The translations under genes were made by a program, and so were the position numbers. Positions 38,824 through 48,062 of a DNA stretch of 64,000 nt are shown here, in pieces. Within the stretch, counting starts at the first letter, position 1, and each line of letters starts with the position of its first letter. The notes beneath the pieces were generated by a model. The model ran no database searches. It was given only the letters and a program-made list of their open reading frames with translations, and was not told the origin of the DNA. This DNA comes from Cucumis sativus (Eukaryota; Streptophyta; Magnoliopsida; Cucurbitales; Cucurbitaceae), in assembly GCF_000004075.3 (NCBI RefSeq), contig NC_026659.2:28724272-28788271 (forward strand), read 5' to 3'.

Positions 38824-38846
38824 GGGGGGGGGGGGGGGGGGGGGGG
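38824..38846 (+). repeat. Homopolymer of 23 G
   Basis: An uninterrupted run of 23 G lies within AT-rich DNA upstream of SCL3. Runs of this length are rare in plant genomes, and exact length is often uncertain in assemblies. The run could form G-quadruplex structures. Confidence 0.9.
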
Positions 38847-39314
38847 AGGTGTGTGAGGTAAAGTTGAATGTTCTATATTGGTTTTGGGGTTTAGCACAAT
38901 TCAGTTGTCTCTTTGTCCTAAAGTGCTAAGAAAGTGGGGAGGAGTATGAGTTTTGGATTTATTTGGAAATTTTTTTTGAAAAAAAGGGGTTTTCTTCCTT
39001 GCAATTCCCACTATCACCCACTAAGCAACAAAGAAAGGTGGTTGTTTTGTTATGTTAGGGCATGTTTGGCTTGAAGGTAAATTGGCAAGTCCTTCCAAAT
39101 TGTGGCCAGCTCTTATTCGCATCCACTTCACATATTGACAAAAACCCATCAATTTAGAGAGACGAATATGAATGTGGAGAGGGAAAATCTAGGTGGGTTT
39201 TGAGAGAGATTAAAAAAAAAAAAATTTGAAAGTTCTTTGCTTTCTTTCTTGGTCTCTGTAGTTTTGAAGTTGAAATTCCTTATTCTTCTGATCCTACCAA
39301 AGAAGGACAAATCA

Positions 39315-39522
39315 ATGGCGACAAAAACATACCCTTGTATTGTCTGTCTCTAACGCAGCCATGGAAAAGTCGTTCCAGACAAACCCTTTGATTCCAGGGT
39401 GCTCTGTTTCTTCATCAAAACCACCCCTCTACTCTTTTCTTTCAACCTTACTACACTCTCCCTTCTTCCATCAAATTCATTTTCTCTTTCGTTTTTTCTT
39501 CTTTTTTTCTTTCTGGGTTTGA
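39315..39522 (+). promoter_or_regulatory. Two upstream ORFs in the SCL3 leader
   Basis: ATG 39315 starts a 12-residue ORF (MATKTYPCIVCL) ending at 39353. ATG 39361 starts a 53-residue ORF (MEKSFQTNPLIPGCSV...) ending at 39522. Both lie in the CT-rich leader-like exon, upstream of the presumed leader intron and the SCL3 start at 40079. They matter only if transcription starts before about 39315. A role in lowering translation is inference. Confidence 0.35.
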
Positions 39523-40078
39523 CGTAAATTCGGCTTTTCTCTACCATCTACCCCCACCACTTCCTTTTCTTCATCTTCTGGTGATTAATTCTCTCTTTTG
39601 TTTGTTTCTTTGTTGATGATTTGTATTAATGGGTGTTGTTTGTTGGCTTCTGGGGAAACTTTGGATGGATTGAAGTGAAGGATTTATGTTGCTTTCTTTT
39701 CTTCTCTTAATCTGTCAAGTCTTTTCCTGGATGATGAGTTTAGTTTCTTTTGGAGTGTTCTGTTCAACTGGGTTGTTTGCTGCTTTAAATTTTTTTTTTT
39801 TTTAGTTGAAAGGAAGTTCCAGCATGAGTATGATTTGTTTGCCTTGTTAGAAATTGACAGGATAAAGTGAGGATGTGGGGGGTTTTGAGCTGTTTTTTCT
39901 CAGTTTAGAGTGGCTTTGTTCTATAAACATCATGAACTCTGTATTCTTTTGCTGTTTCATTTCCTCAATCAGCCATAAGGATTTTTAATGCTTTCTGCAC
40001 TGTTGTTTCACTCTCCTCCATCTCTGTTTGTTTCTGGGTTTGTTGAAATTGTGTAATTCTCTTTATTCAGGTACTTCA

Positions 40079-41488
40079 ATGGCAGGAATGTTTAATGGGG
40101 AGGGTTCATCGTCGGTAACTTCGTCGCCTTTGCAGTTTTTTCCGTGGTCGTTATCACCCGGTATAGGATCGCCATACCCTTTTCTAAGAGAACTCAAATC
40201 TGAAGAGAGGGGCTTGTGTTTGATTCACCTACTTCTTGGCTGTGCTAACCAAGTTGCTATTGGTAACATTGAAAATGCTAATGTTGGCCTCGAGCAAATT
40301 TCCCACCTTGCTTCGCCAGACGGGGACACAATGCAGCGGATTGCTGCTTACTTCACCGAGGCACTCGCGGATCGAATACTTAAATCCTGGCCTGGCTTAC
40401 ACAGAGCCTTGAACTCTACCAAAATTTTGTCAGTCCCTGAAGAGATTCTTGCCCAGAGACTGTTCTTTGAATTATGTCCTTTCTTGAAGCTTGCATATGT
40501 GATGACTAACCAGGCTATTATAGAAGCCATGGAGGGAGAAAGGATGATTCATATTATTGATTTCAAATCTTGTGAACCTGCTCAGTGGATAAACCTTCTT
40601 CAAACATTGAAAGATAGGCCAGATGGTCCACCCCACCTGAGAATAACTGGAATTCATGAACAAAAGGAAGTGTTGGAACAAATGGCTCTTCGGCTTACCG
40701 AAGAGGCCGAAAAATGGGATATACCATTTCAATTCACCCCAGTTGTCAGCAAATTAGAAAACCTTGACCTTGAAAGTTTAAGGGTTAAGACAGGTGAAGC
40801 ACTTGCAGTTAGCTCTGTTCTTGAACTTCATTCGGTTTTGGCTACAGATGACGATAAGAAAACGTCTCCACCTGCATCAAAAAATTTGCAAAAGCTCCTA
40901 CGTATGAAGCAGCGAACATTAGGAGAATGGCTCGAGACAGATTCGTTGCAAGTTTTTAGCAGCCCGGATTCAGCCTCAGTATCTTCCCCATCAGGATTGA
41001 ATCCTTCCCAAAAGATGAACAGTTTTTTGACTGCATTATGGGGCCTTTCTCCAAAAGTTATGGTAATAACTGAGCAAGAATCAAACCTGAATGGATCTGC
41101 TTTCATGGAAAGAGTACTAGAAGCATTGAACTTCTATGCTGCATTGTTTGATTGCTTAGAGTCAACCGTGTCACGATCATCGATCGAACGACAAAGGGTC
41201 GAGAAAATGCTTTTAGGAGAGGAAATAAAAAACATCATTGCTTGTGAGGGAGCAGAGAGGACGGAGAGGCATGAAAAGCTAGAGAAATGGATGCTGAGGC
41301 TTGAATCTGTGGGGTTCGGAAAGGTTCCATTGAGTTACCATAGTATGTTATTGGGAAGTAGATTGTTGCAGAGCTATGGATATGATGGGTATAAAATCAA
41401 AGAAGAGAATGGATTTTTGTTTATCTGCTGGCAAGATAGGCCTCTTTTCTCAGTTTCAGCTTGGGGGTTTCAAAGGCAAAGCTCATGA
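40079..41488 (+). CDS. SCL3: GRAS-family transcriptional regulator SCARECROW-LIKE 3
   Basis: A single coding exon gives 469 residues; Arabidopsis SCL3 has 482. The start MAGMFNGEGSSS sits nine bases after a splice acceptor, so the leader is probably spliced. GRAS landmarks run in order: leucine-rich region I (LIHLLLGCANQVAIGNIENA, residues 48-67), the VHIID core as MIHIIDF (156-162), leucine-rich region II, the PFYRE-type segment, and the C-terminal SAW block with SVSAWGF near residues 458-464. The Ser/Pro-rich insert at about 285-325 (QVFSSPDSASVSSPSG) is typical of SCL3. The nuclear SCL3 protein opposes DELLA repressors and promotes gibberellin responses and root endodermal elongation. The 3' UTR has a TTC microsatellite (41543-41571). 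Intronless coding sequence is normal for GRAS genes. Confidence 0.95.
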   Translation: MAGMFNGEGSSSVTSSPLQFFPWSLSPGIGSPYPFLRELKSEERGLCLIHLLLGCANQVAIGNIENANVGLEQISHLASPDGDTMQRIAAYFTEALADRILKSWPGLHRALNSTKILSVPEEILAQRLFFELCPFLKLAYVMTNQAIIEAMEGERMIHIIDFKSCEPAQWINLLQTLKDRPDGPPHLRITGIHEQKEVLEQMALRLTEEAEKWDIPFQFTPVVSKLENLDLESLRVKTGEALAVSSVLELHSVLATDDDKKTSPPASKNLQKLLRMKQRTLGEWLETDSLQVFSSPDSASVSSPSGLNPSQKMNSFLTALWGLSPKVMVITEQESNLNGSAFMERVLEALNFYAALFDCLESTVSRSSIERQRVEKMLLGEEIKNIIACEGAERTERHEKLEKWMLRLESVGFGKVPLSYHSMLLGSRLLQSYGYDGYKIKEENGFLFICWQDRPLFSVSAWGFQRQSS

Positions 41489-41542
41489 TGATGATGAATG
41501 ATACAATTTCAGTGCAAAGGAGGATTTGAATGCCTTTTAACT

Positions 41543-41571
41543 TTCTTCTTCTTCTTCTTCTTCTTCTTCTT
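41543..41571. repeat. TTC microsatellite in SCL3 3' UTR
   Basis: About nine CTT/TTC triplets begin roughly 55 bases after the SCL3 stop codon, in the probable 3' UTR. Confidence 0.85.
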
Positions 41572-42600
41572 TATGTAATCAATTTTTGTTGGCATAAATG
41601 GTGCTCAAGACCTCACTTCCTCGGCAAATGCATATTGTAACAAACAAGGTTCCCAAGTTCTTTTGTTTTTTTTTGTTTTCCAGTTTCTAAGCTTATCATT
41701 GTTGTACATACAGTAGTAATAGTCTTGAGGTTCAGTTTTTTTGTTATCTAAATATTTCTTTCCATAAAGAGAAGATGTTTGAGGCCATCAAATTCAATTT
41801 GTATTTGCAATACAAACAAAAAGCTTGTTTTCTTTCTTTGATGTCGAAAAGAGAGTGTCAACTTGGAAATAGTAGAAAACACGAAATTGGCAAAATGGAA
41901 ACTCATCATTTTTCTTATCACATTGAAAAAAATTTAGCTAGTGAAGCATTGTGCTAAATGAATAGTGATAATGATAATATTGAAGAATGGAGGAACTAAA
42001 TCCATGTAAGGCAGTGGGTATTGCTTGGTAGATTTGAGATTTGAGATTTGAGAGACTAGAAATAATGTCCAGATTTGGATGTTGATTTTAATGTTATCAC
42101 TACTGATATTGCTAGGCACCTCTATAGTTTTCAATTAGATCGAGTCCGGTTAATAATGTTATGGGCTGCATGGAGAGTGAAGTATCTTATCATCGTTCGG
42201 ATCTCAGCTGAAATCCTCTTTATGAAATCTTCTTTCTTGTAACTTTCGAAAGTTTAATGCAATTTAAAGGTGAACATGAACACCCAAAAAATCGGTTCCG
42301 AGCGATCAAAACCTATCAAACTGAACTTTGAAAGTTGGTCTTTTTGTTGAACCGGTTGGGGCTGTGAAAAACCAAACCAACCAGCACCGATCAAAATTTA
42401 GATTGAACAAACCGACGCCAAGCGATATTTAAAAGATATATATTTTTATATTATATATTACATAACATTAAATATATGTATTAAAATTGAAAGTTAAGCC
42501 CAACAGCCCAAAAATAAGCTTCAGTCCAAACTCAAGCCCAACTCCAAACCCATTTATATTAGTTTATTATTAGGTAATCATTTGTCGTTTAACGAATAAT

Positions 42601-42785
42601 AATTAAAGATAGAACAACATTTTTAAAAAAGTTACAAATATAGCCAAACTATTGTTGATAGACTTATATAGTTGATAGATTATGATAGACTCGTATGGTC
42701 TATTGGTAATAAGACTTCTATCATTTTAGCGATAATTTTGCTATATTTATAAATTTTTTAAAATGTTGTTGTATTCTTAATTATT
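42601..42785. repeat. MITE-like element with terminal inverted repeats, copy 2
   Basis: The left end starts AATTAAAGATAGAACAACAT and the right end, read on the minus strand, starts AATAATTAAGAATACAACAA, so the ends are imperfect inverted repeats of about 45 bases. Size, ends and the internal TGATAGAC words match copy 1 at 16785-16965, and the right-hand similarity also extends some 25 bases further (AATTGCTAAATTTGCAACT). No coding capacity is present. Confidence 0.6.
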
Positions 42786-44829
42786 TTGAATCTAATTGCT
42801 AAATTTGCAACTATCGTTTTATACTTATTATATCTTTACAGAGTATCTTATTTTCAAATAAAAGATAGAAATACAATAAATTAAAATTAATAAAATACAT
42901 AAAACTTAATTGTGGTGTGCATGAACCCTTGAAAACCCTCTCAACTCATATAAAAGTAGATTATTTTAGATGAATTGGTTGGGAGTTAGTTTTTTTAAAA
43001 TATCAGAAAAAACGACTAGCACCAATCGAGAGCTAGACCAAACTTTTTGTCATGCGGGTAGTTTGGACGACACCAACCAACACTAGCATGAACCTCACAT
43101 TCATGTGAGGTCGCTCTTCCTTCTTCACTTTTCGTCTTTTTCCTTTCCTTTCTTCATCATGAACCAACTCAAACCCATTGTTGGTCGTCGCCTCACCAAG
43201 TGCTTTCCACCCGTCGTCGTTATGCAATCCCTTATCTCATTTGATAAGTTTTTCTTTTCAGCTTTCAAAATGGATTCATATCTTAACCCCCAAATCAACC
43301 ACAAATTAAAAAGAAAAAACGGTCCAGAAAATCGAACTAGTTGAACATCTTTAACGATTTTCTCTGTATAATTTAGGTCGTTTTTATACCTTATAAGTCG
43401 ATTAAGTTGGTTTTCGACACCAATTTTATGAGTTGTGAGAGAATTTATGATATTCTTCTTTGTGTTTTTCATCACTTGTTTGAGCACATTTTTCATTACT
43501 TGCATCTTTTATCTTTGTATAAAAACAAAAGAAAAAAATAGTATTTATTAAACGGATATAATTGTTTCCGCTGCCGCTTCTCCAATCCCCGCCACCAGCT
43601 TCTTTCTATTCTCTCTTATAATCGCTTACTACCAATTCCATCTCCGGTCTTTCCTCTCTGCCGTCACCTTCATCCTCGCCTCCACGCCGCCACCGCCGCA
43701 TCTCTTTCTCCTCTTCTTATCTCACTAACACTCTCTGTTGCAACCTCACGCCGCCACTCCAACTCCGTTTTCCCTATCTGTTCCGGTGGTCCTCTTCTCC
43801 ACCATTCTCAATCTATCCTACTCATCGTCCACCCCATTTCTCAGTGATCAGTATCGGCACGCACGGCTGACAACATCACCTGGTTTTCTTCCAACACGTT
43901 CATCCCCTTCCACTCTCGGTAATTGGTTTGTTGATTTCTCTAATTCTCTCCCTCCCTGTGTACATTGAATTCAATTCATTTAAGAATCGTATGGAACCTG
44001 TATAAAAATATTGATAACGCATGCCCTTTGATCCTAAGATACTCTGGATATGAATTGTTGATGTTTAAACGTTAATGTAAATTATATCATATGATTGGTT
44101 ATTTTGCTTTAATGGTTGACACTGACTTTGTTAAATGATAGTAATTAAATTTACTTTCATTCATTAGCTTAAGCTTTCATTTTTACGGAAATTGGTTATT
44201 TGAGATGTCTTTAGGTGGTTGAAGCATTAAAATGGAATTTTGGACATTGAGTACCGACCTTAGACTGGAAACTGAATAATAAGAATGATGTCCTATGTTC
44301 TAAGTGTTTTGGCTAGGTTGTAAATTTGTCAATTTCACTGCTGTTGATCCTTTCTTCACCCAGAATCTGAGCAATTGATTTTCTTGCGTTAAAATGTTGT
44401 GTCTTGTTAAAAAAAAATGATTTTTTCTCTCCGTGTGTATAAACTTTCTTTGTGCAAAATTGGATTTATAATTTGCTGTTCTAGTTCTAATTTTATAAAA
44501 AACATGGGAAATTGTTGATGGCCGAAAATTATCTCCTGGCAGAAAGGTTGAAATAGACTCTTGTATTTATCCCTTTTGAAATTTTGTAATACAATCGAGC
44601 GGGTAGTATTTGCAAATGGTGTATAAAATGCTCTATCTTTTTTTGTAGACTTGAGCTTATAGGCCCAACCAATGCTAATTGGTTTTGTTGAGTTTTTTTT
44701 TTGGGAGGGCGGAGGGATACGTTGAGATAATTTTAAGTAACTCAATTGTGCTTTGAGATGGACTTAGCTATAACTATAAGGTTTTCTTTTATTCGTTGCT
44801 GAAGAATAAAATCGGTCTAATTTTTTTAG

Positions 44830-46819
44830 ATGGAGGGTACCATTGCTGAAGAACTTTATTCCGAGAGTTTGCAGTCGACACAGTCAAAATTGGGTGATAT
44901 TTCATTATCTGATTACAAAAAAGATCGGCCATCAGGTAGTTATTATTCTCTCAATGATGCATTCGGACGTATTTTAAATTTTATTATGCTGGGGGACTGG
45001 GAGCTTTGGACATGAATGTTATATCCAAACGTACTATCTACTTTGGATTTTTGAGAAGTTTAATTATGGGGGAATGATTGATTATGTACTAGTCCATGGA
45101 TAAACCATAGCTTATCTGAAATTTTATGATTTTTTTCCTATTTGGCTGGGTATATTAGTTGGTATGTGGAGCTTTAGAATTTTTCATTAAGAAATATCTC
45201 TGTATATTCCAAATCGGTTATTTCTATAATGCACTTGTCTGAAATTTCTCTTTTATGGTGATGGTTGGCACAAAAAAAAAAAAAAAAAAAGAAAAAAAAA
45301 AGAAAAAGAAAAATCATGCTGAGTTATTCATCTTACATTGCGTTGCTATGTAATCTACTCTATCTACAATGCGCATTATATGTGTTTTTTGTTTCTATAT
45401 ATACAAAGAGCCCAACTTTCATCCAGAAAAATATAAGAATAAGTGGGCATAAAAAATGAAAATTACAATAGGGAACCTCAAAAGAGGGAGGGGCTCCCAG
45501 ACACTCACAAGTATCAAAAAAAAAAAAAGAAAAAAGAAGGGAGGGGCTCCGATCAACTAAAATAATACTCAAAGAATAATTACAAACTAACCATATCACC
45601 CACCAATTCCCATAAGAGAAACACAAAATCCTGCAAGGGACCACACATCATAAGTTACACCTGAAAATGCTGTTATAACTTGGACCAAAGTTTGTAGGAT
45701 AATATGAGTCAGGGGATGGTTGCAGGTTCTGGTGTGGATGACTCGTGCGAAGATGATGGATCTCTATGGGGTGGCTCTGATGAAGGCTTGGAGGAAACAG
45801 CTGATTTGGACAGGGAGTGGCAGAGAAGACATGACCAATTTCATACGGTAACAGACTTCTGTTGACTATTTTAGTTTATCTTTTTCTTTAACGGATGGTT
45901 GCACATATAGTGGATTTAAATGGTTTTCATGCTCATTTTTCACTGGTAAACATCGTTTAGATTGGATACCGTGATGGTTTAGTTGCTGGGAAAGAAGCTG
46001 CAGCTCAAGAGGGATTTAATATTGGCTTCAAGCAGTCAGTCTCTGTTGGATATAAGTTGGGTCTTGTCAGAGGTGTTAGCAGGTAAGGAGACATAACTTA
46101 CCAACTATTTTACCTAGGCACAAATTCATACATATATGTCTTGAAGTTTGTGTCACCAATAGTTTTCTTTACATCAAACAAAGCTTGGTGCCTGTAATTT
46201 AGTAGGAGAGTCCTTAGTAATAGTGGAAACTTCTCGGAGCCTTGGAGGAGATGGGGCTTGCCAAATTTAGTCTCTTTTGGGCTTTGTGTCACCAATGAAA
46301 TATAGAGACACAACTCATTCTTTTGAATGCATCTTTTTGCACTTTTTCCTTTTCTGTCTTTTTTTTACTCATTTTGGTCCGGACTTCCCTTTTTCGTACT
46401 GCCTTCATGTATGTTTTAATTTTTCTTGTTCTTTTCACTTCGCCATTAGCCCGATGTTTTTGGTAGTGAGTACTTCTACTGAATACTTCCATTTTTTTTT
46501 CTTTTGAAGTGTGCTTGCTTCCCTTCCTGCTGACTTGAAAGAGAAGCTAGCTGGAATTCCCGAGAACCAAAGTAAATTCCAAAGCTTGTATGAATCTGTG
46601 AACTCCCTTTCGACAGTAGATGCGCTTAGTCTATTCAATGGGGATATTACGACACAACGCACAAAAGAAGTGTTTGTCGGTGCAAATACAAATTCGCAAA
46701 CCATAGATTTGTTGAAGGAAAATCCAGATTATGGTCGTCTAGGGAAGTTCTATGAAGAGCTTGCAGCACTTTTACCACAATCGCCTGCTCTGAATGTTCA
46801 TTTACATGAAGAACATTAG
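44830..46819 (+). CDS. YAE1: Yae1-domain protein (Fe-S cluster delivery adaptor homologue)
   Basis: Four exons join in phase: 44830-44935, 45726-45847, 45961-46082 and 46510-46819, giving 219 residues. The conserved part is a Trp-containing acidic helix (DLDREWQRRHDQF, ending near residue 76) followed by the deca-GX3 region, residues 77-112 (GYRDGLVAGKEAAAQEGF, GFKQSVSVGYKLGLVRG). Glycines recur every fourth residue, the signature of Yae1/Lto1 proteins. In yeast and human cells the Yae1-Lto1 pair links the cytosolic iron-sulfur targeting complex to ABCE1/Rli1; I infer the same role here. Lto1 proteins share the motif but are shorter and lack the REWQ helix, so Yae1 is the better call. The start codon follows a splice acceptor directly. 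Intron 1 (44936-45725) contains A-rich low-complexity DNA and a repeat-like segment. Confidence 0.9.
45271..45650 (-). repeat. A-rich low-complexity tract and unclassified repeat-like segment in YAE1 intron 1
   Basis: An A-rich run (45271-45316) is followed by a segment containing two near copies of GGGAGGGGCTCC (around 45486 and 45539), with an A-run between them. On the minus strand the segment reads through about 94 residues without a stop but resembles no protein I know. The wording is like sequence I associate with dispersed cucurbit repeats. I cannot classify it from one copy. Confidence 0.35.
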
Positions 46820-48062
46820 ATTTTGCTGTAACTCATAGCATCAATGCGACTTTTGTAGGCAGACATTTGTTTTGTGGAAATTTGGGCATTGGCCATGTTT
46901 CTGCTTGTTACAGCTATGTAAATATTTACAATTGAGAATAGACATATTTTTCTTTAAATTTGTCATGTATTTGTTTAGCAAACAACATGAAAATGAGGTA
47001 CCTGATGGGAAGGGTGTGATTATTAGAATATTTCTTTACCAAGAGGTTTTTCCATAGATGTGAATTGATGTACCTTGAGTGGAGAAGGATGAATTAATTT
47101 AACTTTTTAGTAACCTACAAAAGTACTTTGGTGATTGGTCAAAAGTAGTTTTTAACCAAAATAAAAAGGAAATAAAAATAATTAATACTCATAAACTTGG
47201 AACCCAATAATTGTATATAAACTTTCAATGATGAATCTATTTCGACTCATGGTTAGAATTTCGTTTACAAGCCATTGTTGCACACCATTGTCAAATTGTT
47301 GCTGTACTTTTTATTAGGGTCGCCTACGAGGTTTCAAAGGTAATCGTCATGGCTCTCTTTGCAAGATAAGCGAGGAGTAGATGAGGATGTCGAAGATTGA
47401 GCATCGAGTAGTTACTACCGTTTCCTTTGCAAGATGAGCGAGGAGGATGAAGTGAGAATATCAAGCGTCCATCAACAAGCATAAAACATGAGTAGTGAAA
47501 GTTAAGCTTCTATCGTATGTGGGTGGGTAGTTCTTAAGGTGAGTTCTTTTCACAACGTGCTAATATAAACAAAAGATAACTTTTTGTTCAATTTTGAACC
47601 GTAAGTCATTTTTCGTTCGGATCGGGAAGGGGAATCCATAAAAGAAACTTTTGGATTTTAGGGGTTATTTTTCACTAGAGGGTAAAACAGACATTTCGTA
47701 TTCTCTTTAATCCCTTGAAATGTGTGCTATTTTTGTAATTTCTCGTGTTAGAATTATAATTATAAGATATAAGACGATCACCGGCTGTGGTTGGGAGATG
47801 GCCATTTTCGCCGACGCCGGCGCCTCCTCTCTAACCAGTTAATTCCTTCAGCTACGGTGAAGATTTTTGCCGTTCATCGACTACGGTCAGTCACTAGGTT
47901 GTTTACTCCGACTCTGCTGCTCCTTCAGAACTTAGCTCACCAGGTTTATCCCTCTCAGTAAATCTAACCCCCTAGCTAAAACCCTGCACCACTTTTGTAA
48001 ACTCCGGAACCCTAAAACCCCCTTCCTCTGCCGTAGAAGTTAGAATTTTTCAACCGCTTACA
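46820..48062. other. Intergenic: YAE1 3' region and AQR leader
   Basis: The first 250 bases fit a 3' UTR. The segment 47340-47480 holds a diverged direct repeat: TTTGCAAGATAAGCGAGGAG at 47358 and TTTGCAAGATGAGCGAGGAG at 47425. From about 47760 the sequence becomes GC- and CT-rich and fits the Aquarius 5' leader. A 14-residue upstream ORF (MAIFADAGASSLTS) lies at 47798-47842. Nothing else is recognised. Confidence 0.5.

Larger units (their letters stand above)
35044..40078. other. Five-kilobase AT-rich intergenic region and SCL3 leader
   Basis: The first 100-150 bases fit a MUS81 3' UTR. From 35200 to 39200 I see AT-rich DNA with no convincing gene. The segments near 36950-37030 and 38030-38130 contain GATAGA/TGATAG-type wording like the inverted-repeat elements, but strongly diverged. 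A 28-bp tandem duplication (38607-38662) and a 23-G tract (38824-38846) are noted separately. From about 39230 the sequence is CT-rich and fits the SCL3 5' leader, with a plausible leader intron from about 39581 (TCTG|GTGATT) to the acceptor at 40069-40070, nine bases before the start codon. Confidence 0.5.
41489..44829. other. Intergenic: SCL3 3' region, repeat-rich spacer, YAE1 leader
   Basis: The SCL3 3' UTR holds a TTC run (41543-41571). The segment 42280-43420 is rich in ACCGAACC / GGTTGG-type words at both ends and may be one degraded non-autonomous element, with MITE copy 2 nested at 42601-42785. A CT- and GC-rich block at 43570-43920 resembles a 5' leader exon, ending at a donor (CTCG|GTAATT near 43919). 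The remainder up to an acceptor at 44828-44829, directly before the YAE1 start, would be its leader intron. The CT-rich block has no in-frame ATG. Confidence 0.45.

Noticed and set aside
35044-39200. A hidden gene in the longest gene-free stretch
   Set aside because: I looked for joined short exons on both strands and found no run of conserved protein sequence, only AT-rich DNA, old repeat traces and low-complexity tracts.
43105-43344. 79-residue plus-strand frame between SCL3 and YAE1
   Set aside because: No conserved motif, low-complexity Phe/Ser start, and it sits in probable degraded repeat DNA.
45360-45644. 94-residue minus-strand frame in YAE1 intron 1
   Set aside because: It crosses A-rich low-complexity DNA and repeat-like sequence and resembles no protein I know. 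It is reported as repeat-like DNA instead.
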